In this document: positions 10,365 through 21,523 of the stretch, piece by piece
Numbering within the stretch: position 1 is the stretch's first letter
Layout of the letters: each line of letters opens with the position of its first letter
NCBI GenBank assembly: GCA_942159475.1
Contig: OW804097.1
Coordinates: 114,712,169 to 114,776,168 of the forward strand
Direction: 5' to 3'
Source of the DNA: Sthenelais limicola
Lineage: Eukaryota; Annelida; Polychaeta; Phyllodocida; Sigalionidae
DNA: 64,000 bases
Program-made: the position numbers and the translations under genes
The notes under the pieces: model-generated
Seen by the model: the letters and a program-made list of their open reading frames with translations, nothing else
Told to the model about the DNA's origin: nothing
Databases searched by the model: none

Positions 10365-10590
10365 TTAGACCGCTACTAAAAGATGTGGAAAGAGCACCGT
10401 GTTGCTCAAATCAAAAACGTCAGATATTAGCGCAGTGTCAAAAAGAGGCGCCAACGTCAAATTTTAAGAGCGTATAGAAAGCGCAATAACTGATTCTATT
10501 GGACCGCTCTGGGTTCGTTTGTTAGGCACTTGGGGAAATAAAAAGCGGGCCATGAGCGAACCAAAAGAGCGAGCCAGTGGAATCGCAGCC
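9918..10590. mobile_element. Harbinger-like foldback element 2, TTA target duplication
   Basis: Ends GGCTGCGATTCCACTGGCTC and GAGCCAGTGGAATCGCAGCC are perfect inverted copies. The arms extend about 220-245 bp inward with high identity (for example TTTATTTCCCCAAG against CTTGGGGAAATAAA). TTA lies at 9915-9917 and 10591-10593. The space between its arms is filled by the right arm of element 1. Confidence 0.8.
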
Positions 10591-11086
10591 TTAGGGCATT
10601 TCAAAACAGTTTCACTGAATATCTATTCAAAATATCTATTCAGTTGAGATTGAGATTGATTGAGATTGATAAACGTTTATTTGTGCAAGTTAGGGGACTT
10701 TTCTCCTTGTCTGTCAGGAGGTTTCCAAGCCCCCAACCCTTTCTTACATTTGATATTAGCTGGTGATCAATACCATCCTCGTCATTGACTGAGGAGTGGC
10801 TCACCGCTATATATACATTTTTTCTCTTACTCTTATAACTGAGAATGGTATTTTTACATTTTAGATAATAAGCATGTATTGTTGACTGAAACAAAGATAT
10901 TATAATCATTCTATAAAGTTGTCATCTGACCAGATAAGCTCTTTCATGACATGGTTTTTGAAGATCTTCCTATCAATAATTTTATGGGCCACCGTGGGCA
11001 GTGCATTCCAGGAATAAGTTACTCTATTTATTACTGATTACAGTTATGTTGAACTTCACTTTGAACCTCAGTTTGTCTTTCGCGGT
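10591..11086. other. Intergenic, no gene seen
   Basis: It includes a short GAGATTGAGATTGATT array near 10645. The minus-strand frame at 10640-10909 has no family resemblance I can name. Confidence 0.5.
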
Positions 11087-11188
11087 CCCAGAGTAGGCCC
11101 ACCACTAATGGGATTCTAATGGGTTTTTGCGGTGAGCTTCCCTCAGTTTGGAGGGACCTGATACACGCTCTCTGAGACTAGACTGTAT
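11087..11188 (-). repeat. Family B fragment
   Basis: CAGAGTAGGCCCACCACTAA, TTTTTGCGGTGAGCTTCCCT and the right end GAGACTAGACTG. The middle is rearranged. Confidence 0.55.
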
Positions 11189-11311
11189 AGCAAATAATCC
11201 AATTATATGCTTCTAATGATTGTGACCAAAACAGTCTATATATATCAGATTAATCTTGTCATCTTGCCATGTCAGCCTACTACTGCCCCACAAAGTGTGA
11301 TGCAGTCTACA

Positions 11312-11549
11312 TGGGTCAGATTTTCAGAAAACGTACAATTGGCAGCTCTACACATTTAGGAAATTCTCCTAAATTAGGCTGAAAAATGAAGAATACCAGG
11401 TACATCTAAGTATATTTGGTATTGCATTGATTTAAAATATCAGTTCTGTTATGTTAAACTGCATTTTGAAGCTCATTTTTTGTCTTAAATGTGGGTTATT
11501 TGAGAGAATTGGTGAAGGCGAATTGTACATTTTCTGGGAATCTGACCCA
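11312..11549 (+). mobile_element. Family A MITE, complete
   Basis: 238 bp. TIRs TGGGTCAGATTTTCAG and CTGGGAATCTGACCCA. Here the flanking dinucleotide is CA rather than TA on both sides. Confidence 0.85.
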
Positions 11550-11825
11550 CATAATAATTATAAACATCCATACCAGGTGGGTGGAAAATAAAGCTAAAAA
11601 ACAGTTGCAGTATTTGACTGAAATAAAAAGTCTTAATAGCCCAATGGCTGGCACCAGTTAGCTGGTTTTAAGTGGGCCGTTGGAGCGGGTTTGAAGTTCA
11701 CTCATTAAGGCGATCAATTTCGATCCATCAAAGTCTTTTTCCATCCTGTTTAAATGACATGAGAGGCTTAATTCATTATAAACGTGTTCAAGCTTCATCA
11801 TCAAATCATAGCAGGGTCTCCCCCA

Positions 11826-12145
11826 CGCTTTTGGTCAGACAAAATTCCAGGCTTTTCTAGGCCCATTTCAGTGATTTTTAAGGCTTATTTCAGTGATCTT
11901 CAAGGCTCATTTCAGTGAGTTTCCAGGCCCATTTCAGTTATTTTCAATGCCCATTTCAGTTATTTTCCAGACCCATTTCAGTGATTTTCCAGACCCATTT
12001 CAGTTATTTTCAAGGCCTATTTCAGTTATTTTCAAGGCCATTCCAGTGATTTTCAAGGCCCATTCCAGTGATTTCAAGGCCCATTTCAGTGATCTTCAAG
12101 GCCCATTTCAGTGAGTTTTGAGGCCCATTTCAGTGAGTTTTTTCA
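11826..12145. repeat. 22-27-bp minisatellite (AGGCCCATTTCAGTGATTTT)
   Basis: About a dozen units of AGGC(C/T)CATTTCAGTGATTTT with CAAGG or CCAGA linkers. The open frame across it follows the repeat. Confidence 0.9.
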
Positions 12146-12779
12146 GAACCTGAAGACGGACCGGTATCAATGATATATTTAACAAGTTTCATAATTATTC
12201 AGATTTTATAATATCAATCACAGTTTTTCAACTTTTACTTTGAGAGTCACATTGTGTAAGATGTAAGTCAGGAGAACAAAACAAAAATCACTATTCGGAG
12301 CACCCTCTGAATAAAAGCTCTTCCAATAAAAAATTAAAAAAGAATTTTAATTTCAATAAGAGCCCCACTGACAAAAAAAAGGAGAAAGTATTACTGAATC
12401 AGAGTAAAAACAGAATCTTTGAAAATTTTCAGGTCATTTAAAGGCACAAATGTGATCCGATTCATCAAAAAGAGTCCCATGTCGGCAACTTTCATTTTGA
12501 GATATAGGGCTCCAAAGGTGGTATAGGACTTTTTCGGTCGAAAACTTTTTTTCCCGTAATATTAATCTTTATTATGTTTTTTTTGAGACTGGAAAATATT
12601 TTGTACCAAAAACAATTATTTACGCTTCATAACGGCCGGTAAACATTTTCCTAACATGGTTGGATGGGTTTAAACAAAGGAGCCGAAGGCTATTTTTCAC
12701 TAAATTCACTCGTACGCCGTGGACATTTGATCATAGGGTACCCCAGCACATTTGGTATCCTCGGAAAGCCGCGAATCTC

Positions 12780-13080
12780 CTCTAGCCAATGGGATTCTTC
12801 CCTTTTGAATCGCCGCGTAAGTAAACCAATCACAGAGCTCTCTCCAAGTGCATTCGGCGTAAACAATGGTTGCTAGGGTCGTCAAGGGAGCCCACGAGGG
12901 GTCGATACAGCCCTGTGATTGGTCCAGCCGCTCCGAAAGATCAACTTCCGGCTGACGCCATCTTCTAGCGTGGTCTTGGATTTGAATCGAAGCGACCAGT
13001 TATTCCTCGATTCCAGACGATACAAGACGTGTTTTACTCTCCAACAAAGTTTTAAATGGACCAAGGTTTATTATTTAAAC
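12780..13080 (+). promoter_or_regulatory. TATA-less promoter and 5' UTR of the transposase gene
   Basis: CpG-rich stretch with CCAAT boxes at 12786-12790, 12826-12830 and inverted (ATTGG) at 12918-12922. It also has an ETS-type CTTCCGG near 12945 and a YY1-type GCCATCTT near 12957. This arrangement is typical of TATA-less animal promoters. The motif calls are seen directly; function is inferred. Confidence 0.45.
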
Positions 13081-16000
13081 ATGGAAGCTGAGGCCACCGT
13101 CGCAGAAGCTCTTAATGGCATCGCTCGAGCCAATTTGGGAGGTGTTGTCGACAACGCCGAATGGCGTAACCTCATCGAAGAGTATTTTGTGTTCAACGAG
13201 GAAACAGAGACGGTGGAATCTGACTCAGATGGAGAACCAGACGTCCCTGATCAGCCTGAAACTCCGGAGACGAACGAAGAAGAAGTTGAGGAAGCATCAG
13301 AACCTATTCTTATTATTGATCACATGCAGGCAGTCCTGGACAAGGAACGGGAAAAGTGCTCCACGTTTCGGTAAGTGTTGGTGCTCTGCAGCCATCTTTT
13401 CTATCGTGTGTGTTGACACGCTGGGGGACGCGATCTGAGAACTATGCTATGTACATCCCTGGAAATCATTCCAAATCTATAATCCAATGCTGTTATATGT
13501 GCTAGATACCTTGTGGGTATATTTAGAGGTTCTAAAATTTAATTGGTGTATGTTTTACGTCGCATGGTGTTGTTCGTGCGTGGGGAGTTTAAGGCCCTCT
13601 TAAGGAGATCTGGGGAGTAGCTATTTACTTGGGACGTCTGAGATTCCTTACTCGTCTCGTGTGGAATGTAGGGTTAAAAATACATTGTTTGTTTGTGTCA
13701 TTATGGGCAAATTAAAATCTAGGATTTTGTCCGTTTCAGATGTAACTGCCGATTGTTTAACGGCGGGCCATGCATAGACCAGTTCACTGTGGAACAGCGC
13801 ATCTCTCATCGGTCGGAACATGACCAAATCCATCGAGGTAATTTCAAAATAATGTTTTTCTCTATTGCCTCATTGCCCATACATGCCTGTATAATACTCA
13901 TTCAGTATTTTAATCAGTATTTTAAGCTGTAGCTTGTTAAATAATGAGGACACGTGCTACCCAATTACATAGGATAACTAATTACGTAGGATAACTGTAG
14001 GGACTCAGACTAAGATTGGTGTCGGTGATATTAGTCAGTCACAAATTCATTTTTACATTATTGTTATACTGTCGTTTCAGATGAGCTCGACATGGCACTC
14101 TTTGGCGTTTTCAATACTGTTACTGACAACAGTGATCGATGCAGTCCAACCAAGAAGGGGCGCCAGTGGAAGGGAGAGAGAAAACACCCAAAGAGCCACT
14201 ACAGGATGCATAACAAGCCTATTTGCAAAGCTACCTTTAAATTCCTTTACAAGTGAGTGTTATCATGAATCTTGTGGTGCCCATTAATACTGAACATTAG
14301 ATAGCTATTCATAATAACATGATTATTTGCTAAGAATCAATATTTTGGTATTGTCATTTTAAGATCCTGCATTATGTTCAATTTCTTCCTTTGTCAACGA
14401 TTAAATTATTATTAATTATTTTTTCTATTTCTTTTCTCTCCCTTCACTTCTAGGATTAGCCAAAACTTGCTGACAGTTTTGCTAAAATCCTTCGCTGAGG
14501 ATGGTCTGGTCACTCGTTCACGACAGGGTGGTGGTCACCGTGCTGTGAGGTCTTTGCCAATAGATGACCTGAAGAACACTATCAACTTCATCACATCTTA
14601 TGCCGAAATACATGCTCTTGTCTTGCCAGGCAGAGTATCTTCTCACCACAGAGACGACATCTTAATTCTCCCCTGCCGTTCTACAAAAGCTGAAGTTCAT
14701 CGTCTTTACACACAAGCCATGCAAGAGACTGGCAATAGGGCTGTTGCCTACTCCACTTTTGGTCATTTATGGCGCAAGTATCTTCCTAAAATAGTCACAA
14801 GTCGTCCCATGACAGACCTCTGCTGGGAGTGCCAGCGTAATAACAGAGACATTTCCTGTAGTAGTAATTTACCTGATGTTGTGAAAGCTGCCAAGTTAAA
14901 GAAACAGCAGAAACATTTAGACAGTGTAACCGCCGAAAGAACTCTTTATCAGAAATTTTGTGCTGATGCAAAAGAAGCGTACAGAGACAATGGTGAACCC
15001 CCCCTTGGCAAACATGCCCCTTGCTCATGTGACATTCGAGTACATCTCAGTTTTGACTTTGCACAACAAGTGCATTTACCTTCTTACCCGATGCAACCAG
15101 GTCCCCTTTATTTTCTCACCCCGAGGAAGGTAGGCCTGTTCGGTATTTGCATGGAAGGAATGCCTAGACAAGTTAACTACCTTATAGATGAGAGCCATTG
15201 CACCAGTAAGGGGTCAAATGCAGTTATTTCTTATCTGAATCATTACTTTGAAAACTATGGTCTGGGGGAGAAAGATTTAGATCTTAACTGTGACAATTGT
15301 AGTGGCCAGAACAAGAACCGGTATGTTTTGGCCTATTTGATGTGGCGTGTCCTTACTGGAAGGCACAGGTCTATTACACTTAACTTTTTGATTACTGGGC
15401 ACACTAAGTTTGCCCCCGACTGGTGCTTTGGTCTCTTGAAAAAACAATTTCGTCGGGACAACGTTTCTTCTCTTCAGCAATTAAAAGCCAGTGTGCAGCG
15501 CAGTACGCCAGGGGGGGTCAACCAGGCCCAACTTGTAGGTGATGAAAGGGGTACTGTTTTTGTTCCATTGTACGACTGGCAGGCATTCCTGTCACCTTTC
15601 TCCAAATCTTTTCCAGGTATCAAAGGGTATCATCATTTTGAATTTTCTAGTGACAAACCTGGTGTTATTTCTTTCAGGCCATTTGTAGGCCCTGAAGATA
15701 GTGGTACTTTTAAAATGCTTACTGTTGATGTGGGTGATGTCCCTCAGGACAACCCACCCATTGTACCTTCTCCTGGACTGTCTGCATACAGACAGTGGTA
15801 TCTTTTTAATTCTATTCGTGATTTTTGTACCGAAGAAACCAAAGACATTATGTGCCCCAAACCAACTGTACCTGAAGAAGGGCCAGGGAGGGGGGGGGAT
15901 GGCTACATTGTACAGGCTCCTGCAGTCGCCCCAGTAAGAGGTAGAGGGAGGGGAAGTGGAAGGGCTAGAGGAAGAGGGAGGGGTAGAGGAAGGGGAAGGG

Positions 16001-16326
16001 GAAGGGGAAGGGGAAGGGACAGGGAATCTTCTTCTGATGAATCATTAGAATTAGGTGGTGATGAATCTTCTGAGGAGGAGGAGGAGGAGGAGGAGGAACC
16101 TCAAGAGGAACCTCAAGCTAGGGGTAGGGGTAGGGGTAGGGGTAGGGGTAGGGGTAGAGGAACAGTAAGGGGAAGGGGCAGGGTAAGGGAATCTTCAGAA
16201 TCTTCTTCGGATGGGGAGGTTGCACCTCCTCCAGCAAAGAGAGGTAGGGGGAGGGGGAGGGGAAATGTTGAGCAACGCCGGCCAGGGAGGGGTAGGGGTA
16301 GGGGTAGGGGTAGGGGTAGGGGCTGA
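13081..16326 (+). CDS. DUF7869-like DDD transposase-type protein, four exons, Gly/Arg-rich tail
   Basis: Exons are 13081-13370, 13740-13837, 14081-14252 and 14454-16326, all with GT/AG introns (donors GTAAGT, GTAATT, GTGAGT). They join in frame to 810 residues. The ATG at 13081 sits in a good context (AAACATGG); the frame is open upstream but has no ATG there. In order: an acidic N-terminus (1-97); a Cys motif CNCRLFNGGPC (98-108) followed by basic helices; a CWEC pair near 310; then an RNase-H-like core with FDFAQ (Asp388), NCDNCSGQNKN (Asp467) and GHTKFAPDWCFGLLKK (Asp509), spaced like a DDD/E transposase triad; a run of glutamates; and roughly 130 residues of RG/GR repeats with two acidic islands. 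The core resembles animal proteins carrying DUF7869, recalled without a search. It would cut and join the ends of the enclosing element in the nucleus; that role is inferred. The Gly/Arg tail is encoded by an AGGGGT/AGGGGA minisatellite and is probably length-variable. Confidence 0.8.
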
Positions 16327-16481
16327 CTGCTATTTTATTGATTTTATTACTGATTTTATTACTGGTGAATACTGTTGTACATTTTGTTTTGTTAGAATGA
16401 ATAGGTGTGTTATTATGTATATATTGCAAGCACTGCACCGAAGAATTTTGTACAGAATTATTATACTCGTGTTAACAGGGT

Positions 16482-16487
16482 AATAAA
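16482..16487 (+). terminator. Poly(A) signal of the transposase gene
   Basis: AATAAA lies 156 bases after the stop codon, inside TAATAAAATAAAAAATATTA. It is the first such hexamer downstream. Confidence 0.6.
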
Positions 16488-17228
16488 ATAAAAAATATTA
16501 AATGAAATGCACTGATTTTTTTATATATTGTGGCCCTACTAGTCTATAATACCTGCCCCAAATCTGAGAAAAATCCAATCATATGAACTGGTCATTTTGC
16601 ATGACGACGCGTCCGACATAAATCCCACAAAAGTCTCCTAGAAATGTATTTTGCCCAAATTTCACCCAATTTTCATCGCGCGATAAAATAATAAGTTACT
16701 AAGTAAATGAACTGAATTTGGTATATGTTATGGCTATGGCAGTTAGTAAAGTGTGTCCCAAATTTCATAGAAATCGCTTGATAACAAATGCCCGTAACCA
16801 AGGATGGCGCGCCGAAGGTCACTCGCCGAACTTTTTATTTATAATAAAAACAGGCTGTATCTCAGTTTCCGGCTCCTCCAGTAACCGCGTCCCTTAAATA
16901 CTCACCGCAACCATAGAATTATACCCAATAGGCCTAAAATTAAGCTCTATACATCATTGGAAAGCTCTTTCCTGCTGCTTACCCATCCAATAGCTAACTC
17001 CAAAATCGATTTGGCCGACATGGGACTCATTTTGATGGAGCGGATCTCAAATAATGTTTTTTAAGGCACCTCGACTAAACTGCTGATTTGCCATACCTTC
17101 CAGGCCTTGAATTTATTTCTTCAAATTCAAGGATTTTCGAGGCCCTGTGGAGACCCTATATAAGGAGGAACGTTAGACTTAAGGCCCCATTCTATTTCCA
17201 TTCAATTTCTAGTGACTTGGCCAAGAAA

Positions 17229-17316
17229 AGAGTCTAAGCTCACAGCCTCTCAGATCAGATAAGAATGGTATGTCAGTGATAGGACCCCTACTGCGCTAAT
17301 GGCTTCCCTGGCCGAA
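17229..17316 (-). repeat. Family B fragment
   Basis: GAGTCTAAGCTCACAGCCTC, AGATAAGAATGGTATGTCAG and CCTACTGCGCTAATGGC; truncated at the right. Confidence 0.6.
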
Positions 17317-17591
17317 TTTCTACTAGAAACATGGCGGTAATAATATTAGTTGGGAAACTTGTCTTTGTGAAATTGGACGAGCGTCACTGTTCTTATTGTT
17401 TTATTCAACTGTCTCTGACTCTCCAAATGGATCTTTTTCCTTTATTAGCCCAAAAATTTAAGGAAGGAGAATGGCAGGATGGAAATAATAACCATGAAAT
17501 TGAGTTAAAGGAAGTGGATAGGGCTTGGTACACCTGACACTTGGACACTCGCACCCGACACCCCAGACACGCTACACCCATTCTTTCTCAT

Positions 17592-17665
17592 TGGGTTAAG
17601 TCGCCAGAAAATGTACAATCTCCTTCACCAATTCTCTGAAATTTATAACCAAACTGACCACTATA
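17592..17665 (-). repeat. Family A fragment
   Basis: TGGGTTAAGTCGCCAGAAAA then CTCCTTCACCAATTCTCTGA. Only one end is preserved. Confidence 0.55.
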
Positions 17666-17837
17666 TCAAGACAAGTAATATATTAGGATTTGATTTTCTA
17701 TCGCAATTAACTCTAGATAAAAAACTCATCCAAATAGATGGGATATTCGAAGGAAAGTTAATTTTCATTAGTTCTTCAAGAACACCAACATTTATTTAAC
17801 AGTATTTAAAACCTTATTTTAGCTGAATATTGGTCAA

Positions 17838-18052
17838 CAGTCTATAATCCAAACCCTCAGATCAGATAAGAATGGTATATCAGTGATTAGACGCCTACTT
17901 CGCTAATCGGTTTCTTGGCCTAGGACTAAGCGTTGTAATGGGAATGTAATGACATTTTGCAGTCTTAACGGAAATATAATGGCACTTTGCGGTTTGAGCT
18001 GAGCAGCTTTCCCTCCGTTTGAAGGGACTCTCTCAACTTTGGGCCTAGACTG
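17838..18052 (-). mobile_element. Family B element, complete
   Basis: 215 bp from CAGTCTATAATCCAAACCC to TTTGGGCCTAGACTG, with every family landmark present. It is one of the best copies for a consensus. Confidence 0.85.
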
Positions 18053-18308
18053 TATGGAGAGTCACCAACTTTGGTTATGAGATAATTCAGGCCTGACCAG
18101 ACTGTCATAATATGAAATATGCGTCGGGGTTGGTTTTAATATATCTGTATTGCTCTTATTTCATTGTGTCATGTATATATTCACTACAATGATTACTATA
18201 TGGATTCTCCATTTTTCCTATGATATATACTGGATTTATAAGAGTCAGCGACTAGTGTATTCGTAACATAATGTTTTTTTGCTGAATAAGAATATTCAAA
18301 TACAAATC

Positions 18309-18376
18309 ATTTGTGGTTTGAGGCGAGCGGCTTTCCCTCCGTTTGAAGGGACTATCTCAACTTTGGGCCTAGACTG
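18309..18376 (-). repeat. Family B, right end only
   Basis: GTGGTTTGAGGCGAGCGGC, CCCTCCGTTTGAAGGGACTA, ending TTTGGGCCTAGACTG. Confidence 0.7.
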
Positions 18377-18605
18377 TCAAGGCGATATTTTCTGGCGCCG
18401 TCACCTGATGTGTCTGTTTTTCTGCCCCGACCCCGACTACAGAGGCAAGATGTTCATTTCTAAATGTCACCAACCTCAACCTCTACTCACACACACCAAA
18501 TGTCGCCGCTCGCAGTCCATCTGCTTCCTTCATTACCTCCTCATAACACGCAATGAAAGGAGAACCTTGCCACACTCTGCCTGCTAATTCACTGTTTTTA
18601 ACACA

Positions 18606-18842
18606 TGGGTCAGATTTTCAGAAAATGTACAATTCACCTTCACCAATCCTCTCAAATAGCCCACATTTAAGACAAAAATGAGCTTCAAAATGCAGTTTAA
18701 CATAACAGAACTGATACTTTAAATCAATGGGATCCAAAATATACTCTGATATACCCGGTATTTATCATTTTTCGGCCTAATTTAGGAGAATTTCCTTAAT
18801 GTGTAGAGCTGATAATTGTACATTTTCTGAAAATCTGACCCA
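18606..18842 (-). mobile_element. Family A MITE, complete
   Basis: 237 bp. TIRs TGGGTCAGATTTTCAG and CTGAAAATCTGACCCA are both intact; flanked by CA on both sides. Confidence 0.9.
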
Positions 18843-19229
18843 CAACATCCTCCTAATCTATACTTCAAAAATAGGGTTTTATAGATCTCTAGCTCAGCTT
18901 ATGTCTGGGTGGAATTTTTTACCAGGTTAGAGCTATGTATACTAGGACATGAATGTAAATAAAAATCTAAATTTTAAGTTAGCTGTATCAAAAAAAAAAC
19001 TGTAAAAGATTAGTTTCAATATACATCTGATTAATTGAAATGACCCCACTTATTGCTGATAAAAGGAGGTTTATTTCAGAACCCTTCTAAACAAATCTGG
19101 AATTATAAATGTCAGGTCATATTATGTAAGACATATCTATATGTGGATGACAGAGGTAACCGCGAGTCAACAATTATCTACATTGGGAAGTTTGTGGATT
19201 AGAAATTGGGTCAAGTAACAAAAATAGAA

Positions 19230-19464
19230 GGATCAGGCTATAATCAGAGAATGTACAATTGGCAGCTCGACACATTTTATAAATTCTGACAAATTCGACT
19301 GAAACATAATAAATAATAGGTATATCTGAGTATATTTGATATAGTTTTGACTTAAAACATCTGTTCGGTTATGTTGAACTGTATTTTGAATCACATTTTG
19401 GTCATAAATTTCCATTTTTGAGAGGATTTCTAACAGTAAATTGTACAATTTCAGACGATACCAA
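19230..19464 (+). mobile_element. Family A element, diverged ends
   Basis: ATAATCAGAGAATGTACAAT at the left and TGTACAATTTCAGACGATAC at the right, with the forward interior well kept. A minus-strand frame inside it encodes the same QNTVQHN motif that ends the GPCR at 29057. Confidence 0.75.
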
Positions 19465-19777
19465 CCACAGCCTAGAGTGAATGAAATGCGTGTTTAATAT
19501 TGCTAGCGGACATTTTAATAAAGATGATACCAATAAATGGCTATAAAAATGGATCAAGCTTGCAAGCCCAGAGGGTAAACATGCAATGTCTAGTCATAAA
19601 ACTGTTCCAATAAATCATGTTCGATGAAAAAGCTCGCCGCAAGCAACAGACCCGCTCTATCCAATAGATTAATTAATACTTGTTAGCTTAGTGGAGTAGT
19701 TTAATTACTGCTTAAGGTCAATAAATATAGGCAGGGGTGACCCTGGTTTCCTGAGTGTTCGGAAACCTATGTGAATA

Positions 19778-20021
19778 TGGGTGTAATCGTCAGAAAATGT
19801 ACAATTAACCTTCACTAATTCTGTCAAATAACCCAAATTTAAGACAAAAATGAGGTTCAAAATACAGTTCAACATAACCAAACAGATTGCTAGAATCGAC
19901 CTAATACCAAATAAATGCAGATATATCTAGTAATGACCATTTTTCAGCTTAATTTAGCAGAATTTACTAAAATTAAAATGTGTAGAGCTGCCAATTGTAC
20001 ATTTTCTGACGATCTGACCCA
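19778..20021 (-). mobile_element. Family A element, CGTC subfamily, TA duplication
   Basis: The ends read TGGGTGTAATCGTCAGAAAA and TTTTCTGACGATCTGACCCA. The GTCAGAAAA/TTTTCTGAC variant is shared with copies near 20259 and 32238, so family A has at least two subfamilies. TA on both sides. Confidence 0.85.
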
Positions 20022-20258
20022 TATACATAAATCAGACTACGGCTACAAAGGAAATAGCATATCAATGAACAATGAATTGATTAATATTGCCCAAAAACGA
20101 TAGCAAATGTCAAGTCGAAAAACTGTAAATTTAAAAGTTCCTACTTGCATAAGAATGAGTACTTATTCAGAGTTATGAGATTCAATCTGATTAAATATAT
20201 TTTATCATCCATAGCGCAGTAGTACCCAAGTATTTCAATAAATGTTATTCCCTTGCGG

Positions 20259-20312
20259 TCGTCAGAAAAGCTCCACACATTTTATAAATTGGACTGAAAC
20301 ATGATAAATACC
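20259..20312 (+). repeat. Family A scrap
   Basis: GGTCGTCAGAAAAGCTCCAC then ATTGGACTGAAACATGATAA; internally deleted. Confidence 0.5.
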
Positions 20313-20395
20313 ACTCGAGTGGCAACACATTTAGTGATTTTAAACAACGAGAATTTAAAAGTAAATTAATAAAATATGTACAGTATAGATGAATA

Positions 20396-20624
20396 CAGTC
20401 TATATCCAAATCCTCAGATAATCAGATAAGATAAGAATGGTATGTCAGTGATTGGACCCCCTACTTCTTTAATCGGTTTCCTGGCCTAGGACTACGCGTT
20501 CTAATAGTATAATGACATTTTGCAGTCTTGATGGAGTTATAATGCCACTTTACGGTTTGAGGCGAGAGGTTCCCTCGCCCCCTCCCACCCATTTGAAGGG
20601 ACTCCCAAATTTGGGCCTGGACTG
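20396..20624 (-). mobile_element. Family B element, complete
   Basis: CAGTCTATATCCAAATCCTC to TTTGGGCCTGGACTG, 229 bp, enlarged by a short C-rich insertion near 20580. Confidence 0.8.
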
Positions 20625-20922
20625 TAAAGGTGTCTGGATAGAAGCATTTTAACAGTACAAATACATGTATAGAATTATCAAATCATATCAAGCATAAATG
20701 ACAGGCACCAGCTTTTATAGCCTAAGTCAATAATAATCGCTTCCCTGTTCACTGAGGTGTTAATAAAGAGATCAAACCAGAGGTTGCACTAATCCTAAGC
20801 TTTGTGCAATTAATAACTTTCTAACAGGATGTAGTCTAAGTTAAAGTATTACTCCGCCTTCTCTGTCTCCCTCTCCTTACTCAAGTATGGTTGTGTACAA
20901 GCTGCATGATCCCAGAATAATA

Positions 20923-21151
20923 TGGGTAAAATTTTCAGAAAATGTACAATTAAACTTCGCCAATCTTCTCAAATAACCCAAATTTCAGACGAAAATAAAG
21001 TTCAAAATACAGTTCAATCTAACCAAACAGATTGCTAGAATCACTGCAATGCCGAATATGTACCTAGTATTGACCAAATTGCAGACTAATTTAGCAGAAT
21101 TTACTAAATGTATAGAGCTGCCAATTGTGCACTTTCTGAAAATCTGACCCA
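20923..21151 (-). mobile_element. Family A MITE, complete
   Basis: TIRs TGGGTAAAATTTTCAG and CTGAAAATCTGACCCA, 229 bp. Confidence 0.85.
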
Positions 21152-21319
21152 TGTGTTGTGATACTTGTGTTTTAACTCCACCATGGATGACATGAAACAT
21201 GTAAGCGGATTGAATCTGATAAATCTGAATAAATACTCTTCCCTTGTGTATTTAGTTTTATTGTAACAAACTGTGATAAACATGTGGTGTGTGAATGTAA
21301 GTTGTGTATCTACATACGG

Positions 21320-21504
21320 CAGTCTAGGCTCAAAGATGAGAAAGTCCCTTCAAACGAAGGGAAAGCCTCTTGCCTCAAACCGCAAAGTGCTATTATAATT
21401 CCATTAAGGCCGCACAATGGCATTATATTCCCATTAAAACGACCAGGAAACCGATGAGCGAAGTAGGCTAACATACTATTCTATGAGGGTTTGGACCTAG
21501 AGTG
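21320..21504 (+). mobile_element. Family B element, near-complete
   Basis: CAGTCTAGGCTCAAAGATGA to GGTTTGGACCTAGAGTG in the opposite orientation to the other long copies. Confidence 0.8.
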
Positions 21505-21523
21505 TAGCCTACGGTACAATATA

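Larger units (their letters stand above)
12454..17046 (+). mobile_element. Autonomous DNA transposon with inverted ends and transposase-like gene
   Basis: The 33-bp blocks at 12454-12486 and 17014-17046 are inverted repeats, matching at 30 of 33 positions. The shared core is GAGTCCCATGTCGGC, preceded by GATCCG(A/C)T(T/C)CATCAAAA. Weaker matching extends both inward (ATTTTGAGATATAGG against ATTTTGGAGTTAGC) and a few bases outward. They enclose a single four-exon gene (13081-16326), its TATA-less promoter and a poly(A) signal, about 4.6 kb in all. I cannot fix the exact ends or a target duplication. AAGGCAC occurs just outside both ends but is not flush with the repeats. The open, correctly spliced gene suggests recent activity. 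Confidence 0.75.

Noticed and set aside
12919..13080. N-terminal extension of the transposase
   Set aside because: The frame is open but has no ATG before 13081, and the region carries CCAAT, ETS and YY1 motifs expected of promoter/UTR.
16118..16438. Minus-strand Tyr/Pro-rich frame opposite the transposase tail
   Set aside because: Shadow of the AGGGGT repeat on the coding strand.
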